A DNA stretch of 64,000 bases. Source: Chrysophaeum taylorii (lineage: Eukaryota > Sar > Pelagophyceae > Pelagomonadales > Pelagomonadaceae). Positions 31,380-42,262 of the stretch are shown here, piece by piece. Positions within the stretch are counted from its first letter, which is position 1. Every line of letters starts with the position of its first letter. Location of the stretch: contig JAQMWT010000005.1 of NCBI GenBank assembly GCA_029834535.1, positions 372,001-436,000 on the forward strand, written 5' to 3'. Both the position numbers and the translations under genes were made by a program. The notes below the pieces were generated by a model, which worked only from the letters and a program-made list of their open reading frames with translations, ran no database searches and had not been told where the DNA came from.

Positions 31380-34300
31380 TTAGATGCCTTCGAGGGCGGG
31401 GTCGTCGTCGGCGACGTAGTGCGAGCCGCCGCCACAGCGCCATCCGCAGCCCTCGCGGCGCCACTCAAAGCCTGCAAAAAAATCGCGTGATCCACCCACA
31501 AAAGGATAATTTGGCCGTACCGGCGGGGCATTTGCCCATGCGGCGGAGCTTGGTCTGGACGGCCTTCTCGCGTTGGATTTCCCGCTGGCGATCGGACTCC
31601 TTCATGCGCGCGAGCTCGATCTCGCGGTCGCGATCGTACTGGATCTTGGCTTTAAGGGCGGCGAGGAGGGTGGGAAGCTCGGGGCGGAGGAGCTCGACGA
31701 CGGCGGGCTTGGAGGCAGCGCGGATTTTGTCGGCGACGTAGGCGACGACGTCTTCGGGGATGTCGCCGGCCTCGAGTTGGCCGACGAGGAGCTCGCGCGA
31801 CGCCGTCGACTCGTCGTAGCCGAGGGCAACGCAGGCCTCCTCGAGCGCGCCGGCCGCGCTGCCGTCGACGAGGTGCAAGGGCTCGACCTCCTCGACCTCG
31901 ATTTCCTCCTTGGTAACGGTAATGGTCGCGGTCTCGAAGGGCCTGATGGTGTCGGTCGCGACGGGGTAGTAGTCGGTCGGGATTGTAGGCGGTTTGGGAG
32001 CGTCCGAGTACTCGCGTTCGAGGAAGGGCTCGAGCGAGACGTCGAGGATCTCGGGGGTGACGACACGCGTCCGGCGCTTGGCGCACTCCGAGGCGACGCG
32101 CTTGGCGTAGGTTTCGACGTCGCGGCCGTTGGCCCAGCGCGGCGCGGCGACCAACTTGGCGGCCGCGCGGCGAACAGACGAGACCGCGTCGTCGGCGAGG
32201 TCGAAACGCTTCTCCTTGAAGCGGAGCTCGAGCATCTCGGTCGTGGCGTCGGCGTCGAAATCGGGAAAATTAATTATTTCGGCGACGCGCGACTTCAAGC
32301 CAGGGTTGACGTGGTCGAGCATCTGGCGCATCGGCTCGGGGTAGCCCGCGAAAATGACGACCATCTTGCCGCGGAACTCGTCCTCGGTCAGGATGTTGAC
32401 GATTTCGTCGCAGGCCTCCTGCATGTAAGAGCGCGACGTCGGGTCGTAGAGGCGGTAGGCTTCGTCGACGAACAGCACGGCGCCGCGGGCCTTTTCGAAC
32501 TCTTCTCTCGTTTTTCTCGCCGCCTGGCCGACAAAGCCCGTCGAAAAGTCCGAGGCGCTGCACTGGTACACCTCCGAGCTCGGGAGGACTCCGAGGGACT
32601 CGAACAGCAGGCCCATGCGCCTCGCGACGGTCGTCTTTCCCGTTCCGGGCGACCCGACGAAGCAAAAGTTGAGCGGGAGATCGTCTAGGGGGTCGCGGCC
32701 CTGCTCGCGCGCGGCAGAAACGACCGCGCGGTACTCGCGGAGCTTCTCGCGGATCACGTCGCACCCGATAAGCCCCTCGAATACGTATTTCTCCGGGTCG
32801 GCGTAGTGCGGCGGTTCGACGTAAAAGTCCGACTCGACCAGCTCCGTCTCGGTTGCGCGCTGGTCGGGAGGCAGCGCCGACAGCCTCTCCTCGGATTTCG
32901 CTATCGCGCTCGACAACATGTTGTCGACCGTGCCGGCGTTCCCAAAGTTGGGCCGCATTCGCTCCTTGGCGAGCTTCTTTCGCACGGCCGTCTTGGCCGC
33001 GTCAAAGCTCACCGGCCGACCGCGGCTCTTCGCCTTGCGCATCAGGATCCGGAAGAGCGCGTCGTCGTCGTAATCCTCGAAGACGAACGCGTTTTCCAGC
33101 TGGAACCGCCGCTGGAGACCCGGGTTGGCGTTGCGCACAAAGTCCTCCATCTGGCGCTTGTAGCCCAGCAGCAGCACGCACCGGTCGTCGCCGGCGACCC
33201 CCTGGACGCGCGACACGATCGTGTCGACGACCGCCGTCTTGTAGGGGTCCGCGTGCGCGCCCCGCCCGTCGGGCGACGGGTGGAGCCCGTACGCCTCGTC
33301 GATCACCAGCACGCACCCCTTGGATTTGTCGAGGATCGCGTTCGTCTGCTGCTCCGACTGACCCAGAGCGCCTCCAACAAAATCGCTCGGGTTCGTCATG
33401 ATGACGTCCCCCTTGGAAAGCAGTCCGAGCTCGTTGAGGATGCGCCCGTACACGCGCGCGACCGTCGTCTTGCCTTCATTGTCATTATTATTATTATTAT
33501 TCTTCGAGCAGACAAAAAAAATCGTGCGGCGGTCGCGAGAATCACAAAACGACAACAACGACAACAACAAAGCGCGGCGCGATACGCCCCAACACGAATA
33601 ACGAACGAATACGCACCGGTGCCCGGGTTGCCGAGGAAAACGCGGTTCAGGGAGACGTCCTGGATGGGGAGTTCGAGCTCCTCGCGCTCGACGTTTGTCT
33701 CGACCATGCGCAGCAAGCGGTCGACGCTGTCCTTGACGGCGTCGAGGCCCCAGAGCGCGTTGAGGTCGGCGAGCGCCGGCGAGTTTTTGCGGCTCTCGAG
33801 GAGCGAGCGTTCGCCGAGGAGATCCTCGCGCGTAAACTCGAAGATGTCGAGGTCGACGAGACCCTCCTCCTCCGCAGCCTTTTTTTCGCGTCTGTGCTTG
33901 AGGACGCGCGCCGTCTGTCTGTCGCTCGCCGCGTCGACTGCGTGCTGGACGGCGCGCGCGTTCCCAAAGCCGTGCGAACCTCGGAGCTTGCCGAGGCGAC
34001 GAGTGGCGATCCGCACGTACTTGTCGTCGACCACATGATACTTTGACTTTTTGAGCGCGAACTCGCGACGCATGATCTCGGCGAGCTCGTCGTCCTCAAA
34101 GTCTGGGAAGTGGAACGTCTTGCGGAAGCGAGTTCTGAGCGCGCCCTCGTTGTGCTCGGAGAGCATGTCGTCGACGCGCTTGGGGTAGCCGGCCAAGATG
34201 ACGACGAGGCGCCCCCCCTTGTCGTCCATCTCCGCCGTCAACATGTCGAGGATCTGGCGCCCGACCTGGTTAGATTTTGGGTCGAGCTGGTACGCTTCGT

Positions 34301-35774
34301 CGACGAAGAGCGTGCCGCCGATGCGGTCGAGCGCGCGGATAGTGTCGCGCTTGACCTTGATCTCGACGCTCTGGCCGAAGTGGACGTCGTAGGTGCCCGA
34401 CGGGTCGAGATAGCACACCTCGCCCACCGTGGTCCCGCGTCGCGACGGGACCTGGACCTTGTCGCCGATTTTGAGTTTGGACTTGCCGTCGTCCTCGAAG
34501 TTGGCGTCGAGCAGCTTCTGGAATTCTGCCGGGCCCGCGAGCACGAGTTTCGAACCCGAAATCTCGACGAACGTGTGTTTCTTGAGCTTGGGGTCCGTCT
34601 CGTTGCCGCCGGCGAGAACCCCAAGCTCGCGGAGAAGTTCGGAATACAAACGCCCGACCGTCGTCTTGCCGGTCCCAGAGTTACCGGTGAACACGACCGA
34701 GTGCTGCTTGTCGCGCGGGTCGTCGCCGCGCTCGACGTCGAGCTCGATCGCCTCCTTGATGTTCAGGCACTCGCGCTTGATGGCCTTGAGCCCGATCAAA
34801 TCCAGGAGCTGGTGCATCGCGTCCGAGTCACCCGCGCGCTCCCGCATGTCCCGCGCCTCGCGATTCGCCTCGTCCTCCTCCTCGTCGACCTCGACGACCG
34901 CCTCTTGCCACGCGGCGAGCTGTTGCTCGCGTTCGAGCAGCGCGTCCGCCTTCTCGACCGTCCGGCGCGCGAGCGTCCTGAGCGCCACGAGGGCCGGCGT
35001 CTCGGCGTGGGGGCTCGACGAGACAGTGGCGGCGCACGCGAGAGCGTGGCCGTACGCGACCTTGGCCTCGCCTGCCTGGTAAGCGGCGACCGCGAGCCCG
35101 AGGTCGCGCACCGGTGCCGACAGATCGTCGACGTGCGTCTTGAGGGGGGAACGGTCTTCGTTGTCCACGGCGATGATGGCCTCGAGGTCCTCGGGACATC
35201 CGAGCTCGTGCTTGCAAATCGCCTCGAGCACGCGGCACGCGATAGCCATATTTTCGTCGTTTGCAAACTGCTCGAGAGCGTCTTGCGCGTCCAGCCACCG
35301 CTCGGACACCATCAGGTCGACGCATCCCTCAAAGCTCGCCGACCGCGCCGCAGCCGGCAACGCTCTGGCCGGCGCCACCGTCGCCGCGTCCACGATCCGA
35401 CGGATCATCGCCTCGTCCGGCACCAGGTTCTTTAGGACTTTCTCGAACGACCGCGATCCGCCCGTCGCGTTCTCGAGCACGCGGAGCGCCGACTGGACGT
35501 CGCAGTCCCCGACCAGTTGACTCCGCAACTTGGCCGAGAGCTCCGTCGTTCGCTTCTGCTCATCGACCTGGTCCGACTTGTGGTACGCGCACCCTACCTT
35601 CCGATTTCCCCAGACGCCATCTGGATTTTTTTTTTTTGCCGTCTTAGGGAAATAACTCCGGGGCTTCGCTCCGGGCTCTGACCGGGGAAAAACCAATGCC
35701 CCAGTTGGCAACACCACCACGAACAACGCGATTGCCCGGAGCCACGCACCACCACCACTCGGCACCTCGCACAT
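31380..35774 (-). CDS. Triple CbxX/CfqX-type AAA ATPase with N-terminal signal sequence
   Basis: Three exons (35774-33617, 33473-31521, 31471-31380) with introns of 143 and 49 bp give 1400 residues. There are three AAA modules of the CbxX/CfqX (SpoVK-like) type with P-loops GNSGTGKTT (about residue 365), GNPGTGKTT (about 720) and GSPGTGKTT (about 1000). Walker B motifs are LFVDEAYQL, LVIDEAYGL and LFVDEAYRL, each with an ILAGYP-like or LLGYK sensor segment. The N-terminus (residues 5-30) is a hydrophobic signal-like helix ending at GALVFP. The last exon adds a tryptophan/cysteine-rich tail (GFEWRREGCGWRCGGG). The red-type Rubisco activase family uses single modules; this protein's target is unknown. 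The first intron interrupts the second P-loop codon set. Confidence 0.85.
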
Positions 35775-35865
35775 TTTTTCGCGTGCCGCTCACCCCTCTT
35801 CTTCAACAGTAAACCCGTCTTAAAAACGGCCTGGATCGAGGTAATAATAATAATAACTCTTTGTG
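35775..35865. promoter_or_regulatory. Upstream region of the AAA ATPase gene
   Basis: A short interval before the dispersed repeat. It holds an ATA-rich run but no recognised element. Confidence 0.3.
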
Positions 35866-36247
35866 GCCAGGGCCTTTGGTTGAAAGTGGCCTTCGGTTGA
35901 AAGTATATAAGAAACTATATAACACAGCGTTCAAGTCAGAACTGTAAAGTCAGAAGCGCTTCGAGGTCTAGTTCTCGCTTACGCGGCGATCATCGCGATG
36001 CCTTCGGCGTAGCGGAGCGCAAGCGGGAGGGCGAGGTGCGGGTTCGGGTCGGCGATGGGCGGCGGCGAGTGGTCTCCCGCCTCGCTGACCGCCGGACGGT
36101 TTGTCTCGTCATCCGGGGAGCCGCGTGGCGGTGCGCCGTCGCTCTCCACGAAGAAGGCGCGAGCCACGGTATAAGCGAGAAAAACCGGAAGACGTGTCCT
36201 AAGCAGTCTTGCGTCCTATAGGTAATTTCTCTTTCTAGCAAGTAATA
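35866..36247 (-). repeat. Dispersed gene-fragment repeat, inverted copy 1
   Basis: Inverted relative to 45325-45690, with similarity along essentially the full length. The minus-strand frame reads PPRGSPDDETNRPAVSEAG then HSPPPIADPNPHLALPLALR and a stop, preserved in sense in the other copy. The 3' flank (GACTTGAACGCTGTGT then TTTCTTATA) is also shared. It looks like the 3' part of a gene copied as a repeat. The parent gene is not in this window. Confidence 0.6.
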
Positions 36248-36834
36248 ACTTACGGCTTACTTTTTTCTTCTAGTGTAGACTAGTCTAGCAGTTAAAAAGA
36301 AAATACGGAAGACTGACAGGTTCAGGACAGACGAAGGCGCAGACGCACATTGAACTTCCCGTTTTTGCGATCCGTTTAGTATCCAACATACTGATACACT
36401 GAGCTGGCGACTACGGATTACATTTGTAATCAATCACCCGAAGAGCTTTGGTTAAAACAGCCTCTCTTCGAGAGGGCTTAGGAGTAAATCCAATTTGGTC
36501 CCAAAGGTTAGCAAACGTGCGCTGATCAAAGCAGCTAAGATTGGCGGGGGTGAGAGCGTCGAGATGAAATGAGAGTGGGGTGGGTGGGCGTAAGGGGGAC
36601 GGCAAGGCGTTAGCCTAACCGTCCGGGCGCCGCCAGGGGCACGGCGGCCGAGAGACGTAGGGGCCGTTGGCGTTTCTGTAATCACCTTGGCGTTCCCTGA
36701 CGTGCGCCAGTGTGTAATACCGTTGCCGGAGGTGGGCGGTGGCTGCACCGCCTTCGACATGCTGGAGGCCTGCTAGAAGGAGACGGGCACGCTCACGATG
36801 CATCGTGATGGAGAGACGCTGGTAAAGGCGCTTC
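36248..36834. other. No gene recognised
   Basis: Mixed composition with short frames. It carries two occurrences of a GAGAGGGCTTAG/GAGAGGGCTAG motif (36470 and 36835), the second being the target duplication of the next insertion. Confidence 0.4.
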
Positions 36835-36845
36835 GAGAGGGCTAG

Positions 36846-37092
36846 GGTTGGCAGCCGGAACGTTCGCAGTGGGACGGGGTATGGCCGGGGGGCGAAGACG
36901 GAAGGTTATCGACGAGTTGGTTGTCAGTCACATCGCGGTCTCCTCGTCGCATGGCGACAAGCTTGATGGTCACTCTCCGCCGACCGACCTTTCGGCGCTC
37001 CTCGTCTACAGGCCCGTGATTCCGGACTGGCTCCTGTCGGTCCGGCCTGGCTCCCATGCTCGGGAGAGGTCTGAAGTTAGTTAGTTAGTTAG
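36846..37092 (+). mobile_element. TTAG-tailed short retroposon with 11-bp target duplication
   Basis: A 247-bp insert begins GGTTGGCAGCCGGAACG and ends in tandem TTAG units. GAGAGGGCTAG stands on both sides (36835-36845 and 37093-37103), a classical target-site duplication of retroposition. A near-identical copy lies at 58062-58307 and a truncated one at 821-898. It holds a 78-codon frame with no family resemblance. No clear RNA polymerase III A/B boxes were seen, so it could be a SINE-like element or a 5'-truncated LINE tail. Confidence 0.8.
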
Positions 37093-37103
37093 AGAGGGCT
37101 AGT

Positions 37104-38529
37104 TTTTCAACCAACGGATTACCACTACGATTGTGGTGTTCGTTCCACCAAAGTAGACAACAAACCTCATCAACGAGCACTCTCAGCGTGCTGCTGGAGC
37201 GCGCTAAAGACAGACACCTCCTGGCTGCCAGACTCGCTACGTCGTCCCCGTTTCCTTGGAGACGGCCAACGAAACTACGTGCGCGAGCTTCCTTGCTACC
37301 TACGAGCTTCCCTGCCGGTATCGCCGATTTATTATATGCGCTTCTATTGCCCATCCATCCATCATGCTGGATTTATTGTTGAATCCGTGCCAATTTCTGC
37401 TCAACAACCTTGCATACAGAGGCCTCAACTGGAACGACGTCCTGGGCGACTGCTGAAACTACATAACAGGGTGTCAAGCGTTACCCTGGCCCGCGGGCTA
37501 ATCCAAATCGTGTCTTGCCAGCCGTGCGGGTCCCCCATCAGTGCACCCTAGTGATCTCCGTGAAGGGTGCTGCCCGTCACGCGCGGGCCGAGAGTCGGGT
37601 CTCTAAATAATGGCATCAACGTCCGCTACATGAAGCTCCTGAACACCAACTACGAGTGTCTTACGTCCCCGCCGTGAGACCTTTTACTAACTATCTTGGG
37701 CTATGTTTGGTGGTGTCCGGGTCGTCCCATCGCTTCTCTCTGCTCCTTACCTGAGCATAGAAGCACCAAGGACCGGGAGAAAGGCCGAAGGGGAAATTCC
37801 CTTGGAAGGCCAAAGGAAATTTTGTTGCAAGAGGGCCAAACAATTATGAAGATTGTAAGGGGGGGGGGGATCACTCATGAAGGCGAACATGTCCGCACAG
37901 GCGCCTTTGGCAGGGGAAATGGTCAAACCGGGATGCCAGCCGCAGGGGCGTCGCCGGGCTCGCTCGCAACCCCATTGTGCATTTTGGGTATTAATGATAT
38001 GCCGCGGCATTGCTGCCCTTATCACGCCGAAGGGCGCGCTACTTTCTCCGACCTTCAGGAACCAACTATCTCGCAATGGAGCCAGTTGTGCTGCCACCTA
38101 CCGGGCATTGCCGTCATCACGGGTGTGGTGTACGGCAATCCACATTTCCGAGAGATGTGCTCTGCTACACGAGGAGCCGTATATTCGGGCTACCCAAGTC
38201 TCGAATGCCGGAACCAAACGGCACGCACCGACGACAGGGATTATTGCGGCCCGGAAAGAGCCCCAGGAAGGTCGCGGGGACTTTCCACCCGTGACCCAGG
38301 GAGTTAGCCTAGATTGGGTTGGGTATTGGAAACATCATGAGCATAGCATGTGAACAGTATGGCGCGCTAGTTGGCGAGCACTACAGACAGATATTCGCAG
38401 AGAGGCAAAGGATTAGGTTCCGATCGCGCACTTGGGGTGGGTGCACCCCAAGAAGCATAATGGCGGGCGGCTGTCGACAAGAAGGCGAGGCGGAAAGGGC
38501 GGCCACACGACCAGCGCGGACTCGACATT
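37104..38529. other. No recognisable gene
   Basis: Plus frames at 37696-38307 and 37877-38353 are the longest, overlap each other and have neither motif nor GC3 bias. Probably decayed repeats. A poly-G run lies near 37862. Confidence 0.4.
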
Positions 38530-39285
38530 TTAATTGATCTCAGGCTCCTCCGACGTCCCCTCTTTTTTCGTATCGGGCTCGGTCTCGGTCTCAGGGGTGT
38601 TGCCGGTGGCATCAACATCCGCGGCTTTGATGGCGACAGCTTTTGTCAAAGGAAACTGGACCCGGGCCTTGACGGTGGCGAAGCGCTTCATTTTGAAGGG
38701 CTCCTTTGCAGGGGGGGGGTGGTTAGTTCGAATATCGTGCCCCATAGAGGCCTTGGTCGCCTTGGGGGGCTTGAGCCTGCGCTTCTGCTCGAGGCTCGAG
38801 AGATCGGGGTAGTCGACGGCATCATCGGTCCACTCGGTGTATCCGGCCTCGATCAGTTTCCTGACCGACTCGTTCTGGCTCTCGGTGACGGCACCGTAGG
38901 GCCCCTTGAAGGCCGGCTCGAAGTGGTGGGCACTATGTTTGCCGGAGGGCTGCTTGAATCGAATGTCCTGGTGTTCTTGCGCGTACGTGCGTTGCGCCTT
39001 GGCCGTGATACACCCTTCCTTGAGTGCGCATTTATTAGTCTTGATGAAACTTCGCTGCGATTCCTTGGGCTTGGACGGCACCGAGGCGACCCATTGCGAC
39101 ATGACGACCCCCGAGCCCTCCGTATCCTTGATGTCGGGCTTGCCGTAAATGTGTAAGTCTTCGGGCAACTCGTAGCTCGTCGTTCGGACGGACCCGACGA
39201 GGTCTTTGATCATGGTTCGCTTCTTGAGGTGCGACGGCGGCGCACCGGGGAGTTCCTGGACCTTGCGCGCTGGGACCGTCGCCAT
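38530..39285 (-). CDS. CFAP77: Cilia- and flagella-associated protein 77 homologue
   Basis: A 251-residue single-exon protein from the ATG at 39285. The family core is visible: HIYGKPDIKDTEGSGVVMSQW then PKESQRSFIKTNKCALKEG, ITAKAQRTYAQEHQDIRFKQ and HFEPAFKGPYGAVTES. These match the order in CFAP77 (DUF4483), a microtubule inner protein of axonemal doublets. The C-terminal 40 residues are acidic and probably disordered. Its presence implies that the organism builds motile cilia. The start is divergent from UBAC2 with 182 bp between. Confidence 0.82.
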   Translation of the reverse strand: MATVPARKVQELPGAPPSHLKKRTMIKDLVGSVRTTSYELPEDLHIYGKPDIKDTEGSGVVMSQWVASVPSKPKESQRSFIKTNKCALKEGCITAKAQRTYAQEHQDIRFKQPSGKHSAHHFEPAFKGPYGAVTESQNESVRKLIEAGYTEWTDDAVDYPDLSSLEQKRRLKPPKATKASMGHDIRTNHPPPAKEPFKMKRFATVKARVQFPLTKAVAIKAADVDATGNTPETETEPDTKKEGTSEEPEIN

Positions 39286-39467
39286 CTTCTTTCTGTCGTT
39301 GCGCGTCTAGTATAGCCAGGAGATCCGAACAAAAAAGATACCTATCCGGAATCAAAACGGCTAACCCTCGAGTTCCGCTCTCGCGCCGCCCTTACCCTTT
39401 TGAGTTTACTTCCTTACCCTGTAACGCAGGAAAATCCCGTCGTGGAACGATGTCGAACTACAAGTAG
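39286..39467. promoter_or_regulatory. Divergent promoter (CFAP77 / UBAC2)
   Basis: 182 bp between divergent ATGs, with two plus-oriented CTTACCC sites (CCCTTACCCTTTTG near 39389 and CCTTACCCTG near 39412). Confidence 0.45.
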
Positions 39468-40322
39468 ATGGCGACGTCATTCGAAGGGGCCCCACTGTGC
39501 CGCATCGCGTTCGTGTCGAGCGCGCTGAACTCGTTGTTCCTGTCTTCCTCGACCAAGGCGAAGATGTCGCTGGACCTCGGACGCGTGCTCGCGCGGGGCG
39601 AGGTGTGGCGACTGCTGACCCACCACATTGCCTTCGAGAGCCTCGGCGAGACGGTAATCGGCGCCGTACACCTGTACCGATTTCGGCGATTTGAGCGAAT
39701 GCTCGGCTCGCGGAAGTTTGGAGCATTCGCCCTCATCGCTTGCTCGCTCGCGACGTCGCTCGCGACCGGTATCGTCTTCGTCGTCGGCGAGCGCGGAAGG
39801 GATCAGGGCGCCGAATACATGCGCATCGCCTCGGGGCCCTACGCCCTCATATTCAGCATGTACTCGCTGTTCTACTCGCTCGTCCCCGCTGCGAGACCAC
39901 GCCTCGTGGGCATCGCTGGACTCGACATCTCGGACAAATCCCTCATGTACCTCGCCGCTGCCCAGCTCCTCCTCTCGAGCGGCCTCCGCTCCTTCGTCCC
40001 CGGCGCGTGCGGCCTCCTTGCGGGCGCCGCCTACTTGAGCGACGCCCTCAAGCTCTACACGCTCGCGCTCCCTAAGTCCCTCGACCGTTTTTTGGTACCC
40101 GCGACGCCCTCCTCCCCAGATTTTTCCGCGAGGTCGCACGGCGCCTCCCAAGACATCCACCGCGACAACCTCCCGGAACCATTCGCGCCACCTCCCGAGC
40201 CCTCCCAGGCTCACGTCGACTCCCTCGTTGCCATGGGCTTTGACCGCGACCGCGCAGTTGACGCTCTCCGCTCCTCGGGCAACAACCTTGAGGTCGCCGC
40301 CAACAGCCTTCTCTCGGGCTAG
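39468..40322 (+). CDS. UBAC2-like rhomboid-fold protein with C-terminal UBA domain
   Basis: A 284-residue single-exon protein. The N-terminal 200 residues form a rhomboid/derlin-like membrane domain (GEVWRLLTHHIAFESLGE, then five or six hydrophobic helices) without an obvious serine protease dyad. Residues 243-283 are a UBA domain (AHVDSLVAMGFDRDRAVDAL then NNLEVAANSLLSG). This order is that of UBAC2, an ER membrane pseudoprotease that binds ubiquitin and acts in ERAD and lipid-droplet control. The function in this organism is inferred from the architecture. Confidence 0.85.
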   Translation: MATSFEGAPLCRIAFVSSALNSLFLSSSTKAKMSLDLGRVLARGEVWRLLTHHIAFESLGETVIGAVHLYRFRRFERMLGSRKFGAFALIACSLATSLATGIVFVVGERGRDQGAEYMRIASGPYALIFSMYSLFYSLVPAARPRLVGIAGLDISDKSLMYLAAAQLLLSSGLRSFVPGACGLLAGAAYLSDALKLYTLALPKSLDRFLVPATPSSPDFSARSHGASQDIHRDNLPEPFAPPPEPSQAHVDSLVAMGFDRDRAVDALRSSGNNLEVAANSLLSG

Positions 40323-40730
40323 CTAGTGAATGCTTTCGTCTTATTCATTTTTTTTTTCTTTCGAACCACCGCGCCGCCGCCGTCGTGGATTACCCCATTC
40401 TGCCGCGCGCACGAGTCGCTAGCCAGCCAAACAGTCAGCCAGCCACTTTGTCTGTTCGAGCCTCCCGACCGACCAGTGATTAAGTAATAATGATGATGAT
40501 AGTGATTGTCCGTTGTTAAAAAAGCACGCGGCGGCTCATCCTCCATTCATCTTCCTAAAGAAGAAATGGTACTGTTATTACATTATTTGCAGCTCGCGCT
40601 GTACCCCTCGACCTTTCGGAGAAACAGTATCTCCTCGAATTCTGTCTGTTCCAAACAAAAAGCATCTCCGGTTTGCTCGCGTCATCAGGTCTATAGTGTC
40701 GGTCGTGTCCACTCCCCAAGGAGAGGAGCA
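40323..40730. other. Intergenic between convergent genes
   Basis: Includes T-rich and GAT-rich low-complexity sequence near 40350 and 40490, and plus frames at 40506-40919 that overlap the minus-strand Tudor-like gene and look like shadows. Confidence 0.45.
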
Positions 40731-41210
40731 TTATCGCATGTTGACACTTTCTCGGAGAAACCGTACGCAGTGGAGCCCACCGCCCGCGCCGAGTTTTGTA
40801 CCCGCACCGTTGACAACAAAGGTGGGTGTGAGGTCGTCGCCCTGGGTTCCGTGCAAGGTCGCTACTGGTGTCGAGGGCTCAGCGTCGTCGACACGTCGCG
40901 AGCAATCGTAGGCTGCTAAGGGCGCTTCACAACTGACTGGGGACGGCCATGACGTTTCAGGGCTCGTCGTTGCTAAACGAATCTCGTGCCCTGGAACCTC
41001 AAGCTCTTGGTTTCCATCGTCTCGATATTCGATATCGTACACGAGTTCACCGGCCTCCACGTAACCGTCGACGACCGTCGCTTGGAACCATTTGTTGTCT
41101 ATGCGCCGTTCAATGGCGGTCCCGACGGGAAACAGCTTGCGCGCGAGGTCCGAAGGGCCGTTCGTTCCTTCGTCGTCGTCGTCGACCCAGCGATCTGGCG
41201 ATGATGACAT
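40731..41210 (-). CDS. Small Tudor-like domain protein
   Basis: A 159-residue frame from the ATG at 41210. Residues 28-80 (VGTAIERRIDNKWFQATVVD then YDIEYRDDGNQELEVPGHEI) have the pattern of a Tudor/chromo-barrel-like domain: entry glycine, W/F ring residues, YDIEYDDG and an E-x-x turn. The rest is low in structure. Tudor domains bind methylated lysine or arginine, but the ligand cannot be told here. The start is 249 bp from the UNC119 ATG in divergent orientation. Confidence 0.6.
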   Translation of the reverse strand: MSSSPDRWVDDDDEGTNGPSDLARKLFPVGTAIERRIDNKWFQATVVDGYVEAGELVYDIEYRDDGNQELEVPGHEIRLATTSPETSWPSPVSCEAPLAAYDCSRRVDDAEPSTPVATLHGTQGDDLTPTFVVNGAGTKLGAGGGLHCVRFLRESVNMR

Positions 41211-41459
41211 GCGCCCATATGCTGAGAAGACTTATGAATAATAATATTGCTTTATTACCCCTCGCAATTCTTATTACTCGCACTACAATGTAATAGTATA
41301 CGTATATAGTAGTGTTCAAAAACCAAAGCTGTCCTTCCTTTCCTGGATACATACTGCTGGGGAGATTAATTTAATTTAGTTAAATTTAATTTTTCTGGTC
41401 GGTAGTTTTGAGCGCTCAGCCGTCGCAGCAAATCACTCACCGCCGCCAGAGCGCTGACG

Positions 41460-42262
41460 ATGACGAAACCAGAGGATGTGCTCGATCACCGAGCACCGAG
41501 CAAATCGTTTTTGTGTCCGCTCTCGGCGAACGAATACGGGATCGAGTTTCTGAGCTTTGTGATCCAGGACTACAAGAGCAAGAAGACAATCTTCGAGGTG
41601 TCGAGAGACCGACCGCTCCCGATCGACGTGTCGAGGCACGATGCCTCAGATCCAAACAGCCTTCGAAAGATCAACTACGAGTTGTCCGAGGACTTTTTGA
41701 GACTTCCCGTCGTATCGACAACGCTCGTCTTTTCCGTCGGCGCGTCACACGTCCAATCGTCGCGCGTCTCGAGACTGCTCGCGCAGGTCAGGAGCCGCTG
41801 AAGAACTTCCGGATGATCGAGCGCCATTATTTTCGAGACAATCTCATCAAGTCGTTTGACTTTTCCTTTGGGTTTGGCATTCCGGGCTCGACTAACACTT
41901 GGGAGGCCGTCTACGACATGCCCCCCCTCGACTCGCAGCTCGTCGACGACATGATCGCCCACCCCTACGAGACCGAGTCGGACTCGTTCTATTTTGTCGG
42001 CGACAAGCTCATTATGCACAACAAGGCTTACTACAAGTACGTCAGGGAGGACAGTAACGCGCAGTGCAAGAGCTACGAGGCCAAGTACGCGCAGCCCTCT
42101 TCTTCGAAGGAAATCAAGGCCTCGTCGTCCAAGGCGCAGGCAAAAGGGGCCAAGGGCGGCGCGGAAGCCAAACACGGAGGGGCCAAGGTGGGCTCCAAGG
42201 CCGAAGCCAAGATCCGCGACGACGACGACGACCCGTGGTCAAAAGAGAGCGACTACTACTAG
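41460..42262 (+). CDS. UNC119: UNC119-like lipid-binding trafficking protein
   Basis: Exons 41460-41739 and 41787-42262 (251 residues) flank a 47-bp intron. The junction restores [19 protein letters not shown], matching the UNC119/PDE6D beta-sandwich; [20 protein letters not shown] at the N-terminus and [20 protein letters not shown] later are equally diagnostic. UNC119 binds myristoylated cargo and releases it in cilia under ARL3-GTP control. The C-terminal 70 residues are a K/A/S/D-rich extension not typical of animal UNC119. The best-fitting donor is GC, not GT. A GT alternative needs a shift that loses or adds conserved-region residues. Confidence 0.85.

Noticed and set aside
32806-34038. 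410-codon plus-strand frame across the AAA ATPase gene
   Set aside because: Antisense to conserved AAA modules; no motif of its own.
35775-36250. A host gene in the dispersed repeat (63-83 codon frames)
   Set aside because: The sequence is a copied fragment shared with 45325-45690 and lacks a proper start region.
36848-37084. 78-codon frame repeated in the TTAG retroposons
   Set aside because: Conserved only because the whole repeat is; no family resemblance and no sign of selection on the protein that I can see.
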